Notes under the pieces: model-generated | Told to the model about the DNA's origin: nothing | Databases searched by the model: none | The model's input: only the letters and a program-made list of their open reading frames with translations | Shown here: one piece after another, positions 12,044 to 24,115 of the stretch | How the letters are laid out: each line of letters starts with the position of its first letter | Numbering within the stretch: position 1 is the stretch's first letter | Program-made: the position numbers and the translations under genes | NCBI RefSeq assembly: GCF_033473495.1 | Contig: NC_088940.1 | Span: 62,001 to 126,000 of the forward strand | Length of the DNA: 64,000 nucleotides | DNA from: Cercospora beticola | Taxonomy: Eukaryota > Ascomycota > Dothideomycetes > Mycosphaerellales > Mycosphaerellaceae | Direction: 5' to 3'

Positions 12044-12688
12044 ATGGCTCCAGCCGTCGCCTACGATTCGCACCCAATCATGCGCCTTGTCATTCGCATC
12101 TGTCGCGAGAATTTCACGAGCTTTTCCGGCCACGATCGCCTTGCGGTCTTCAACGACATCTTTCAACCGCAGCTCTTGACGATGGGTTTCGCGAACGGCA
12201 GGATTCCCTACTTCGACTCTCTGGACAGTCAGTGGCGTGACCGGATCCGAACTCAACGCAACATTGACAGATGGGAAACGATTCTCAAAGACCCAGGAGA
12301 GATGACAGCAGAAGAACTCTGGGCCTACATCTGGCTCTACGACCTCGTACGCTTGACAGCTGATCGACTCGGTCTGGGAGACCCGAGTACGGAGTTGGTG
12401 AAGTGGGAGGGAGTAGATTTCATCCCGCAGTTCAACATTGATAACGAGGTGTGGGATGAGATGATGGAGATTCGGAGGTCGAGCGAGCAGACGGTCATAC
12501 ATTCTCGATCGAGTACCGGACCATTCATCGGGTTCAGGGTTGAGTTGCCGGGTGAATGGGCTGGTGTGGACGGGTACTTCAACGTTGCAAAACCAGATGT
12601 CCCGGAGATGGAGTCGGAGGATGAGGATGACGAGAGTGACGATGAAGAAGACAGTGAGGAGGACGAAGATAGTGGTGACGATGAGTGA
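12044..12688 (+). CDS. Hypothetical protein with acidic C-terminal tail
   Basis: A 214-residue intronless protein. The ATG at 12,044 (context CAATAATGG) follows a clear C/A-rich leader, although the frame is open further upstream. Residues 1-190 form a mostly helical-looking region rich in Trp and charged residues (ELWAYIWLYDLVRL, VKWEGVDFIPQFN). The last 30 residues are almost only Asp, Glu and Ser, like histone-chaperone or nucleolar acidic tails. No domain was recognised and no signal peptide is seen. It is the last ordinary gene before the tandem array, and its 3' end is only about 70 bp from the first repeat unit. Confidence 0.6.
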   Translation: MAPAVAYDSHPIMRLVIRICRENFTSFSGHDRLAVFNDIFQPQLLTMGFANGRIPYFDSLDSQWRDRIRTQRNIDRWETILKDPGEMTAEELWAYIWLYDLVRLTADRLGLGDPSTELVKWEGVDFIPQFNIDNEVWDEMMEIRRSSEQTVIHSRSSTGPFIGFRVELPGEWAGVDGYFNVAKPDVPEMESEDEDDESDDEEDSEEDEDSGDDE

Positions 12689-12759
12689 ATATGATGGAGC
12701 ATCGGCATCGAGAGAACGTGTACACTATGCATAGATCATCGCACACATGAAAGTAATAA

Positions 12760-15250
12760 ATTGAACGTTTTCTACAGACCTTGATCCTCTACCACAGCCT
12801 GTCTCTAGAAAACTGAGAAGCAACAATGCTGTCCAGTAAAACTTCGCTGAGCAAGCATGCCCATCCAGAAATTGCGAGATAACATTTCGCAGGAGTGGGC
12901 TACATGGCAGAAGATGGCCAAAGTAATAATAGGACACGAATAGTGTAGATTTTTGCGTTTAGTAATGCTGGAAATTGACTAAGTCCAACACCGTCCTCTA
13001 CAAAATCGACCCTCTACCACACCCTGTCTCTGAACAAGTGAGACGCAACAATGCTGTCCAGTAAAACTTCGCCGAGCACGCATGGCTAGTCCAAGATTGT
13101 GAAACAGATCCCATAGGAGTTGAGTATAGACGAGATGATGGCCGAAGCGATAAGAGGACACGAATAGTATAGGGCTCCTGCGTTCAGGGATGCTAGGAAT
13201 AACCAAGTCCAACACTGTTTTTACGACTCTCGATCTTTCGTATAACTTGCTTCCAAAAGGCGAGAGGCAACAATGCTTTCTAGTGAACCGTCGCCGAACA
13301 AGCATGGCTAGTCCAGAATTCCGAAACAAGTTCTATAGGAGTAGGATATAGAGGGGAAGATGGCCTAAGTGATAAGAGCAAACAGATAGGACGATCTTTT
13401 GAGCTCAGAAATGCAAGAAATGGATAAGTCCAGCACTATACTCTACAACCATCCGTCCTCTATATTCAGCTGCCTCAAAAAAGCAAGAGGCAGCAGTGCT
13501 GTCTAGTAAAACTTCTCTGAGCGAGCATAGCTATTCCACAATCTCGAGACTATATCTATAGCAGTAGAAAGGATGGGCTAAGTGAAGAGAGAGAACGGAC
13601 TATGCACGCATTTTCGCCAAAATTGAAGAAATGCATAAGTTCATCCCTGTCTTCAACAATAGTATATTCCCTGTATTAAACATGCCTCCGAAGAGCAAGA
13701 GCCAACAATGCCGTCTAGCAGAACTTCGCCGAGTAAGCATAGCTGTTGCTCAATTGTGAGACCAAATATACAGGAGTAGAAAAGATGGACTAAGTGAGGA
13801 GAGAGAACGGATTGTAGACGTATTTTCGCAACAATTCGAGAAACGAATAAGTCTAACACTGTCCTCTACAAATATTGATGCTCTTCACGAGGTGGTGTTC
13901 TAGAAATCTAGCGACAACGATGCTACTAATACGAGCCTCGTCGAGCAAGCTTAGCGGTTCCAGAACTGTGAAACTAGATCGACCGATTCAAAAAGGGGGC
14001 AAGTAGTTAGATTAGTATAGGAATCCCAACGCAAGAGAATGAGCTCAATGCTATCCTCCGCTGCTATTAATCCTTCGCTCCGCGGTCGCTCCATTGAATG
14101 AACGTCGAACAGTGCTATTAGTTGAAGCTTCGATGAGCAAGTACAGCGGCTCCAAAAAGTCGAGACTGTATTGATCGAGTTATACAGCAGTTCAAACAGA
14201 GGTCCAAGTGATCGGAGAGAACGAACTGTATAAACACATTGCCGCAGGTCAGTGAGCCTCGTAATATCCTCTCCTGCTTCCGATCCTTCTCTCCGCTGTC
14301 ACTCCGGAAAACGAGTGGCAAACAGCGCTACTAGACAAGACTGTGCTGAGCAAGCATAGCGGTTCCAGGATGCCGAGATCAGGGCCAATAATTCTTCGCT
14401 CTCAATTTCAATCCAGAAATCGAGTGGCGAACAGTGCTATTAGACCAAGCTTCGCCGAGCATAGGCAGTAGTTCGAGTGTAGCGAGACTAGATGGCGAGG
14501 AGCAGACTACAGTATAGGAAAGGCTGCAAGGTGCGACTTGACAGCGTGCGGTGTAAGTGTATCAAAGGAATGAAGCGTAGAAGTGGTGGACTCAACGCTA
14601 TCGTCACAAGTATAGATGCTACCGCTCTGGAAAAGGATTTGCAAACAGTGCCTTCGACTAAAGCTTGAATGAGCAGGTATAGCCACTGCATGGTAGTGAA
14701 GCCAGACGAACAGACAGAAGATCAATTGCAAAAATGTTGCTGGCGACGTCCTCGAGAAGGACAAGAAGAGCTTGATGAACTACAGCACGTCCGATACTGG
14801 AGTCGGCAAGCCCACCGCCATGCCGTTCGACTCTCCAGACATCAGCACTATTCAGCCGATAGACCAAGAGCTCGATCCCAACACTGCTGTGGACACCCCT
14901 GTCAAGCAGAAGAAGAAGCTGAGTGCAGCCGATCACCTCCTCGCCCGCAGTGCTGCGCGCGAGTCCGCCGCCGGTTCGAACGATTAGGGCTACAGTAAAG
15001 ACATTGCTGACTACATATGCCCATGTTTCGTGTACAGCGCAATGACTCCCGGAATGATGAGCCAACAGTGCTATCGAGTGAGAAATTGTCGAGCAAGCTT
15101 GATCCTTTCTCGGCGGTGAAACCCAAAGATTGCAGCAGACTATATTGCAGAAAAGGTTCACATCAGGCCCATTTCTATTCTATACGCACTGCTACTCTGC
15201 AAAGCGAGAAGTAATCAGAGCTGTCGAGTAAGGCTTTGCCTATCTAGCAT
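12760..15250. repeat. Degenerate tandem satellite, about 12 copies of a ~215-bp unit
   Basis: A core of about 35 bp resembling CAACAATGCTGTCTAGTAAA followed by a GAGCAAGCAT-like box recurs at about 12821, 13046, 13268, 13491, 13703, 13915, 14107, 14320, 14429, 14643, 15063 and 15211. Spacings are 225, 222, 223, 212, 212, 192, 213, 109, 214, 420 and 148 bp. A second box (TAAGTCCAACACTGTCCTCT) recurs at about 12980, 13203, 13426, 13637 and 13849, in the same phase relative to the core. The left copies are closest to each other; copies degrade towards the transposon island. The 420-bp gap fits one missing or replaced unit. CpA and TpG are still common, so RIP has not erased it. No open frame is shared between units. 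Confidence 0.75.
14775..14987 (+). CDS. Coding-like fragment embedded in the satellite
   Basis: Open frame 14,700-14,987 (first ATG 14,775) that interrupts the tandem array where one unit is expected. The translation is hydrophilic and protein-like (VAGDVLEKDKKSLMNYS, PVKQKKKLSAADHLLARSA) and ends with a stop at 14,985. Third positions are C/G biased, unlike the surrounding repeat. It could be the last exon of a small gene or a captured gene fragment. No upstream exon or family was recognised. Confidence 0.3.
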   Translation: MNYSTSDTGVGKPTAMPFDSPDISTIQPIDQELDPNTAVDTPVKQKKKLSAADHLLARSAARESAAGSND

Positions 15251-16399
15251 GACGTTACTGGAATGGCGAGACCAGGAAATTTCAGAATGAGTTGGAGCTA
15301 ACATTCCAACAGCAGAGGCTTTGACACACCTGACGGTCACCATTCTCAAGGCACCATTGATCCTTAATGCCCTCCGAACGAGAAACAATGGCCCAGCTCT
15401 ATATGTTCAAATGTTGGAAATGCAGGTCAGATACTCAAATCGCTCGTGCCTCTCCAACGTGTCATTTGCATCGTAGCTCCCGTTAAGGGAAATGCTTTTC
15501 AAGAAAAATCGACGAGCGCAAAGAGACTGTTAGCGTTGACGAAGAGAACTTTGAAAACAAAAGAGATGCTATGCTTAGTTCAATGAAGCAGCGTCGACAC
15601 CCAGACACTGTATAGATGCTGATCTGCGTGCTACTGATACGTTTGCAGGCAGAGACACCTAGCGTTTTCCATCAAGTTGTATACCAGGTAGATTTGGGCT
15701 ACAACACAGGTGGCGAGAGTGACGAAACGTTTCTCATCTCCGAAGTTTGAGGTACATTGCATGGCAGCAATTGCAGCACTGTCATGGTTGCCAATTATGG
15801 TGTGCATTGGAGTTATGGGCAAGTTTGTTGACCTATACTACAGCTTCTTTAAGGCGATTGTACCTCCTAGCTCTCTGCTCTTTAGCGCATATGTCTTCTT
15901 CGTCGTAGTCGTGCGAGGAGGCGTGAAGTCAGGATGGTACTCGTCCTCGTCCATCGCGATGTGCTCGTCCTTGGTAGAGAATGTATCAAAGACGTCGTCG
16001 GACATGTCCGACGGGTGGCTTTCGATTCTGAGTAGCGCGCATTGTTGTGTAAGGCGTCGGTCCCGTTCGTTGCTTGGCGGAAGGTGAACCGGCGGTTTCT
16101 GCTCAAATACACGCTCAAATATTGATGGCTGAGTTGGCGCTCATTTTGCGAGTGCCTCCTAGACTTGCGTCGTCTCTACGGACGAGCAGAACGCTGCACT
16201 CCAAGACTATCGCCGAATCATAGGGGCTGGGAAAGCTAGAGAGGAGCAAATTCACTTTCTACGTCTCGCCTTACTTCTAATGTGATTTCCAGGCGGCATG
16301 GAGCGCAGCGGCCAGGCCTAGAATTGTGCTAACGTAGCAGTGGCCCGCGGAGGAGAAGGTCTACTAGCTAAGCCGCGTTGCAATAGTCTGCTGCTTTGC
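15251..16399. other. Transition zone between satellite and RIP island
   Basis: Mixed-composition sequence with normal CpA/TpG content. It holds the coding-like minus-strand fragment at 15,838-16,140. Composition shifts steadily to A/T from about 16,390. Confidence 0.5.
15838..16140 (-). pseudogene. Coding-like fragment, 100 open codons
   Basis: Minus-strand frame open from the stop at 16,141-16,143 to the TAG at 15,838. The only internal ATG start that gives a sizeable product is 16,005 (55 residues, beginning MSDDVFDTFSTKDE). Before that ATG the frame continues with protein-like sequence (PSIFERVFEQKPPVHLPPSN). The whole stretch has acidic, Thr/Pro and basic segments and G/C-biased third positions. 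It looks like the 3' part of a gene whose 5' part has gone, lying right at the island edge. No family was recognised. Confidence 0.35.
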
Positions 16400-17976
16400 T
16401 TAAAGTCTATCCTAGTACGTTTTAGGTCAAGTCTTCTTACTAGATACTTTCTATAAGCGAAATGGTCCTAAATCGAGTAAAGCCTTGCTAATAGTTACGT
16501 CGAGTTCTAGCGCTAGCGAATGTTAAATCGAGAACGCTCTAAGGGAATAATAAGGACTATAGTCGCTATATCGTCCCGTTCTTTCCTTATAATAACGTCT
16601 AAGGCGCTTAGAAATTATAAAAGTACTATCTCTTACCTCTTCTCTAAGTATCTTTACGTCGCTATTCTTAGTATTCTTATAGCTATAATACTATTCGAAT
16701 AAATATAATCTCCTAGTTAGTATTCTAATTACTATACTAGACTTTAGCGACTAATCGGCTTATAACTTTTCTAGGTACGAGTTAAAAGTAAGTAAGCTTA
16801 CTCTTCTTACCTCCGAACTATTATAGCGCCTTATTCTATATAAGCTTAAGTAGACCTTAAGAGTCCGACTTCTATCGGAGACTAATATTATAATATAGTA
16901 TAAGTATAATTATAGCTACTTTAACTATATTCGTTACTAGTATAAGTATAACGACGTAGTTTACGACGGTACTATTTATAGCTATAAGTACTTCTAAGCT
17001 CTCTATAATAACTACTACTACTACTATATTTACTATAATCTCTATACTTAGACTTAACTCTCTTAGCTAAAAAGTATAGTATATAGCTTCCTTTCTATCG
17101 ATATATACTAGAACGAGTACTCTATCTAAGGTTCCGGACTTTGCTTATAATATCTATAAGATACGATCTACTTTCGCTATAGTATATAAATATCTCGGAA
17201 TTAAACCTTCTACTACTATCTTTCTAGTAAGTACTATATATACGACTATTATAACTTAGTAGACTATCTAAGAAACTTTCTTAACTACTATTACCTCTAT
17301 ATCTACCGAGGTAACTATTTCTACTATTTCTACTTCTATAATAATAGTTATAAGTACTATATCTACTATATCGAACGCTATAGTAAGTCCTATAAGCTAC
17401 TTCCTTATCTAGCTCTCTAACGATAATCGCTTCGGCTAAGTATTAGGAAACGACCGATTTATATTCTAAGTTAGCTCTACTTCTACCTTCTCTCTTATAG
17501 ATAGTAATACTAGATATCTCTATAACTACTTCTTTAAAAGAACTATAGAAGCTATATACTCTACGCTAGAATAGTACTCTAATATCTCGGTTAGCTTTAT
17601 ATACTTAGTAGATATTAATAGGCCTCTTATAACCTCTATCTAATATATATAAGCGAATAGTATATTAATATATATATCTAGTATTATTAAGATAAGGTTC
17701 GTATAGTATCTACTTCTAGGAACTCTAAATAATCGATCCGAGTTATTACTTTTAGTATAGAGCGTACCTATACTCTAGTAGTCCGGATATATAGAGATTA
17801 CTTTAAGAACGGAAGATATAAGTTACTTACCTTTATAATATAAGGTAAAGCTTCGAGCTTAGTATCTTTATTATTAAATATAAAGCTATTAGTATATTAT
17901 AGATTAGATTCTCGGGCTATTACTATCTTATTCTATAAGTAGATACTTCTCGTTCGCTATATATACTATAGTTCTT
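16400..17976. repeat. Unclassified RIP-degraded repeat
   Basis: AT-rich, CpA-poor sequence left of the Copia element. It retains CpG dinucleotides, like the hAT and Gypsy relics and unlike the Copia interior. A plus-strand frame near 17,700-17,970 reads without many stops, but no transposase or polymerase motif could be identified. Confidence 0.5.
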
Positions 17977-18205
17977 ATCGAATTATATTCTCGTAGGCAC
18001 TCGTCGGATAGATATAATATAGTAGAAGTAGAGATAATAAGTAGGAACTAACCGAGTTAATTATATTAGTTAGTTATAGGTTATATCTTACTCCTAAGAT
18101 AGGTATTAGCTAGATTATATAACCTAGTATTATATAACCTATATTACCTAATTCTAATCTCTAAAGTATTTCTTAGAATATCTAACTAGACTATACTTTC
18201 TAATA
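17977..18205 (-). repeat. Copia 3' LTR (229 bp)
   Basis: On the minus strand it begins TATTAGAAAG (RIP form of TGTTAG) at 18,205 and ends near ATAATTCGAT at 17,977. It is collinear with the copies at 24,116-24,344 and, inverted, at 21,889-22,117. Confidence 0.85.
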
Positions 18206-18999
18206 CTTCTACTTAGGCTAGATAGTCTTCTATCTATATTCCTATATTTAAATCTATTCCTAAATTATAATAAGTTATTAGGTACTATAGTTATATAGTT
18301 AGAGCTATATACCTAATCTATCTTAGTTTAACTCCTTAGCCTAGTATCGTAAGTACTATAGTAACGTTAATACTAGAGTATATACCTTTTGTTTCTCTTC
18401 TAGACTTTTCTCTTTTTTTTAGACTATATATAAATTCCTAGATCCTAATTACTTATTATATATAGCAAGCTACTTCTCCTATAGTATAACTCCTAGGCTT
18501 AGTTTTATACTTACTATAATATCTCTAATATTATAGTACGTATCTTTTATTAATTATTCTAAGGTCTAGAGTTTAATCTATAGTTAGAGTATAAATCTTT
18601 TGCCTTTCCCTATATAAGCTAGAGTTGTCTTATAAACTCCTAAAACTATAGCCTATTCTTTAGTTTAGTTAGGCTATTAGTAACTATCTCTTTTATTAGA
18701 ATATATTCTACTATAACCTTCCTCTACTACTAGAGATATCTAATATAGTTATATATAATATTAATATATTTAGATCTCTTATAGGTATATATATCCTTAA
18801 TAAGAGTTAAAGCTACCTAATTGTCTTCTATAATTTATACTAGCTTTAGTTCTCTTATAATATTAGGATATACTTTTATAGTTAGTTAGAATAGGTATTC
18901 TCCTACTAACTCTATATAGTCTATCTCTCTTAAGAGTACGACTAGGAACTAAGATTGCTTTATATATATATTAATAGCTATATACTTAGCTTCTATTAT

Positions 19000-19700
19000 T
19001 AATATTATAATAGACTTTTGCTTCCTACTTATCTAAGAAACTAGAGCTCTATAAAGGAAGAAGATACTCCTAAGGATTAAGACTCTATCTACTTTATCTA
19101 TTATATAGTTAGAGTCTAAATATCCTATTAGGCTTCCTCTATTTCTTCTAAATATTAGTTCTAAGTCTTAGAATAACTTTAAGTATCTTACTAGTTTCTT
19201 TAGAGCTTATATATACCTCTTAGTTAGGTCTAAGATATATAAGCTTAACCTTCTAAGAGAGAAAGTAATATCTAGTTTTATTATAACTATAGGCTATATC
19301 TAGGTACTAGTTTAGCTTTAGTACTCTATCTTATTCTCTCTCTTATTATATAAGCCTATTAGTTTTAGACTATTATAACTATCTATTAGTAAGAGAGTTA
19401 GGTTAGCTATCTCCTTAGTTATTTCTAGCTTTATAAGGTTCTTCTAGATAAAGTATTCTTAATTAAGCTTTAAAGTTCTAGCTTATCTATCTCTTATTAA
19501 CCTTATTCTAAGGATTTTCTCTAGTTCTCTAAGATCTTTAATCTTAAATACCTTACCTAGCTATTCCTTAAACTAAAGTATATTTTCTAGCTTTAGTACT
19601 ATAATTAGAATATTATCTATATAGGTTAGGATTAGAATATTCCTTTCCTAGTAGATAAGAAGGTATAGGTCTACTTCTAATTATATAAACCTAATCTGTT
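19000..19700 (-). pseudogene. Copia reverse transcriptase / RNase H relic
   Basis: The minus-strand reading gives ILTYIDNILIIVLK around 19,640-19,590 (reverse transcriptase catalytic loop with the second Asp changed to Asn by RIP). Further on come GYLDSNYIIDKVDR near 19,120 and WISRKQKS near 19,040, matching the RNase H and following SWxSRKQ signature of Copia polyproteins. Frames are interrupted by TAA/TAG codons derived from Gln and Trp codons, so no protein can be made. Confidence 0.8.
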
Positions 19701-21888
19701 TTAACTTTAAGATATAGAGTTTATTCTAGTCTCTTGCTACTTACTTTAGTCTATATAAGCTTCTTAGGATTTATAGGACTATATTAGGTAGAATCTTAAC
19801 TCCTAGTAGTAGAATTATAAAGATTTCTTCTTAAAGTTTGCTTTTAGTAAATATATTATTTATATCTACTTAGTAGAGTTCTAGATCCTTCTTATAAACT
19901 ATAGCTATAAATACTTTTAAGGTATTATACTTAACTATTAGTATAAAGATCTCTTAGAAATTAACTCTAAACTTCTAAAAGAAGTCTCTTATAACTAGTT
20001 TTGCTTTAAACTTCTTAATAGCTCTACTAATTAATCTCTTTATATTAAATACCTACTTAGATATAACGAAGTTTACTCCTTTAGGTAGAATAACTTTTAT
20101 CTAAGTATTATTACTTCTTAATATAGTTAGTTCCTTTTAGACTATATCCTTCTATATATATCTCTATTTAGGATTCTAAATTGCCTCTTTATAGGACTTT
20201 AGAATAGGTATCTCTTATCTCTATATAGAGACTTAAGGAGCAATTACTATAAATATAGACTCCTAAACCTCTAATAGAGCTTTCTAAATCTACTTCTATT
20301 CTTAGCTTTAGACTTAGCTTAGGAATGCCTTATAATACTTAGTACTAGGCTCCTCCTTCTATCTATATTCTCTCTATCTCTTCTAAAGTACTTATCTTAT
20401 TACTATACTATAAGCTTTTAGTTCTAGGCCTAGTCCTTTATCTAAGATAGATCTCCTTCTCTTTTAGCTATAAGTTTAGTTTTAGTTCCTCTTCTAATCT
20501 CTATTTTCTTATAGGTCCTACTATATAATATTTAATTCTTTTACTTTAGAATATAGTCTCCTACTAGTACTAGGATTAGCTTATCTATTAACTTCCTAGC
20601 TTAGCTTAGGTAGTTTAGTAGTTCTACTTTTCTCTTACTAGAGTTATAGTTCTCTAGAGTTTTCTTCTTCTAGATCCTCTATCCTCTAGTACTCCTCCTT
20701 ATCCTTTAGTAGAAGTAGTAACTATATAAAAAGTATTTAGCTAGGACCTATAGGTTTAGTTACTATAGCTATAGGTATAGTAGCTATAGAAAATATAACT
20801 ACTATTAGCTTCTTTAGAGGTCTACTAACTAGGTTTCTAATAGATATACTACTTACTTAATTAAGCTTAGGAATATTTAGCTCTATATCTCCTCCTTTCT
20901 TATACTTAAACTAAGTAGTAGTATTATAGACTTTAATAGCTCTTATATTAGGCTCCTAGAAGAGCTATATTTTAGTAGTATTAGAAATATACTTAATAAA
21001 TATAGTATCTTTGCTTCTATTTATTAGTTTATCTAATCTTATTTCTACTAGCTAGGACTTAGGATCTATATAGACTACTACCTTATAACTCTAAACTCTA
21101 AAGTATAATATTAAGAGTTAAATACCTAAAAAGGCTTCCTTAGATAATACTTTAAATCTATTAATTTCTAGGCTATTAGGAAGGGAATTTCTAATAACTA
21201 TATAAGCTACTAAGGCTTCTAACTAGAATTTAATAGATATATAGATATCTTCTAGTATTACTTTTATATAGTCTTTAGAAGTTTAGATTAACCTCTTAAC
21301 TACTTTATTCTAAATAGAGTTATATACTTTAGTTATATAGAAGGAAATTCTATATTCCTTCTCCTACTACTTTAGTATAGTAAGAAGCTCTCTTACTCTA
21401 TTACTTCTTATAATCTAGAAAAGGTTTCCTAATTATAGCTTAGCTTTTACTTTCTAGTCTTTAAGGATACTTAGTATATCTTCTCTAGACTTTATTAAGA
21501 AAGTCTATTTCTTTCTTAAGAAGTTATTAATAATCTTAAGCTACTATTTATATTCTAATTTTAAGATAAGTAAAAAACTATAGATATTAATAGAAACTAG
21601 AGATAACTTTTAGAGTTTCCTTTTAGTTTCTTTCTTTTTATATTTCTTTATTTTTACTAAGGAATATACTCTATAAGGTTAGTATTCCTTTAGAATAGGA
21701 ATCTAAGCCTTTAAGTTAGATATTTTATATAAGTTTCTAAGAAGACTCTCTCTAAAATATATAAGTTTTCTATACTAAAGCTCCTACTATTCTTAAGTTT
21801 TTTCTTAGGCTTTAAAAGTATAGGCTTTATTCTTTTATTTTTAATTAAAGTATAATATTATAAGCTCCTATAATATATTATTAATCTC

Positions 21889-22117
21889 TATTAGAAAGTA
21901 TAGTCTAGTTAGACATTCTAAGAGACACTTTAGGAATTAGGATTAGGTAACGTAGGTTATATAATACTAGGTTATATAACCTAGCTAATACCTATCTTAG
22001 GAGTAAGATATAACCTATAACTAACTAATATAATTAACTCGGTTAGTTCCTACTTATTGTCTCTACTTCTACTATATTATACCTATCCGACGAGTGCCTA
22101 CGAGAATATAATTTAAT
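21889..22117 (+). repeat. Solo Copia LTR nested in inverted orientation
   Basis: This 229-bp copy of the same LTR runs opposite to the host element. It is flanked on both sides by AATCTC (21,883-21,888 and 22,118-22,123), a target-site-duplication-like repeat. This fits insertion of a second family member followed by LTR-LTR recombination that removed its interior. Confidence 0.8.
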
Positions 22118-24115
22118 AATCTCCTTAATAAATAGTACTCCTTCTAATAGTTTTATCTAGATAACTAGTTTTCTAGATAATAAAATAAGTATAAATTTTA
22201 GTAGTTAAATACTATACTACTAGCTAAATTAGCTCTAAGAAATAAGATTTACTTCTAGACTAGATATAAAGAGAATATTCTTAAGAATAATCTATTTTTC
22301 TCTTTTTTTATTTATTACTATATTTCCTATATATATAGCTATTAGATAGCTACTTTTAACTTTAATCTACTTTTTCCTCTAAAGAGGTTTTAGTTCTCTA
22401 AAAATTAATTCTTAGTTAGTTATATATAATAAAGTATAGAAGTTAAGTAGCTATCTTAATAGTATATACTTACTTTTTGCTTCTATAGTTAAGTATATAA
22501 CTTTATTAATATTATTATTCTCTAATAGAGATTAAGATACTTTAAATACTATAGAAGGCTCTATATTTTCTTAGATAGTATATACTTTCTTAGAAAACTT
22601 CCTTAAAGTTTATCTCTTCTTAAGAAATTAGACTTTTAAGTTAAGTTTCTTTACTATTTCTTTTAATACTTCTTTATTTAGTAAAGATCTTCTTCTAAAT
22701 ATACTCTCTCTAAGTAGTATTCTTCTCTTCTCTACTCTACTAGTCTATTTTAAGTTAATAGTTCTCTTAGTTTTATTAAGGTATAGATACTTAGTAATAT
22801 CTCTAAAATACTCCTTCTTATAGAAGTAGTATTTTAGCTTTATACTTTAGATTTCTCTTCCTTTAGTAAATATTACTATTTCTTATAACTAGTATCTATA
22901 CTATATTAACTTCTTTACTTTAAGAAGTTAGAGAATTTCTTTAGAGTCTAAGTTCTTCTAAGCTTAGATAGTCTACTTTATACTCTTATACTTAGCTAGA
23001 AGTATAAAGAGTAGATACTTAATTCTTATATTAGGAGTCTTATAGTATAACTCTCTCTAGTTAATCTCTATAATCCTCCTTCCGAGATTACTAAAGTAGA
23101 CCTATAATTTCCTAATTATATCCTCTAGTTCTATTTTAAAGGTTACGAATTCTTAGATAATAGCTATTATATATATCTATTAGACTTTGCTATATTTCCT
23201 ATATAGCTTTATCTAAATATTATATACTCTTATCTTATCTATTACTTTATTTTAGTTATCTATATAAAGACTTTCTATTAGAATATAGATTGCTTTTATA
23301 TTATCCTTCTACTATTTTAGGCTAAACTCTAAAAATATAGTACTTTTCTCTTTACTTAATAAAGCTTTAGATACTTTAGATTTAGCTAGAGTAGATACTA
23401 ATAATCTCTTTAAGTCTAAGATTATCTAGAGGATTTCTTTTTTTCTAAATATATTCTTCTATAGCTTAAACTATAGTTTCTAGTTCTTCCTTATTAGAAT
23501 TAGTATTCTCTTTCTATCTAATTTACTTATTAAATCTATTTCTATAAAATTAAATAAACAAATCTAAACTCTAGAAATATAAGCTATTTTAATTTAATTA
23601 GTAGCTTCTAGATTTCTACTTTCTCTAGTTACTAAGACTCTTCTCTTTTAGCTAAGATATCTAAGAACTCTTCTCTTTTATAGAAGTTAGTTAGGTTCTT
23701 AGATAGAGAACTTCTAAAAGATCTACTTTCTTAGAAAAGTACTATTAGCTAGTTCTAAAGTATTAGTAGTATCTAGTACTTAGGCCTAGTCTTATCTACT
23801 TAGATACTATAGTCTAAAGCTAATCCTTTTCTTTTTATACTTCTTTATTATACTTCTCTTTTAAAGTAGAGTATATTTTACTAGACTTTTCTCTATTTTA
23901 TTTACTTTTTAGAGACTTCTAGCTTATAACTAGGATCTTCTAAAGCTTTAAAATAGTATAGATAGAATATACTTCTAGTTTCCCTTATACTCCTTTTCTA
24001 CTTCTCTACCTAATTAATACTATAAGTCCTATAAGAAGTAATATATATTACTTTAAAAATAAGAAGACTAACTCTTACTACTTAGAGCCTCTCTATAAAC
24101 CTAGACTTATAACCT

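Noticed and set aside
16520..16702. 60-codon ATG frame in AT-rich DNA
   Set aside because: It lies in RIP-mutated sequence without any recognisable motif; a chance opening.
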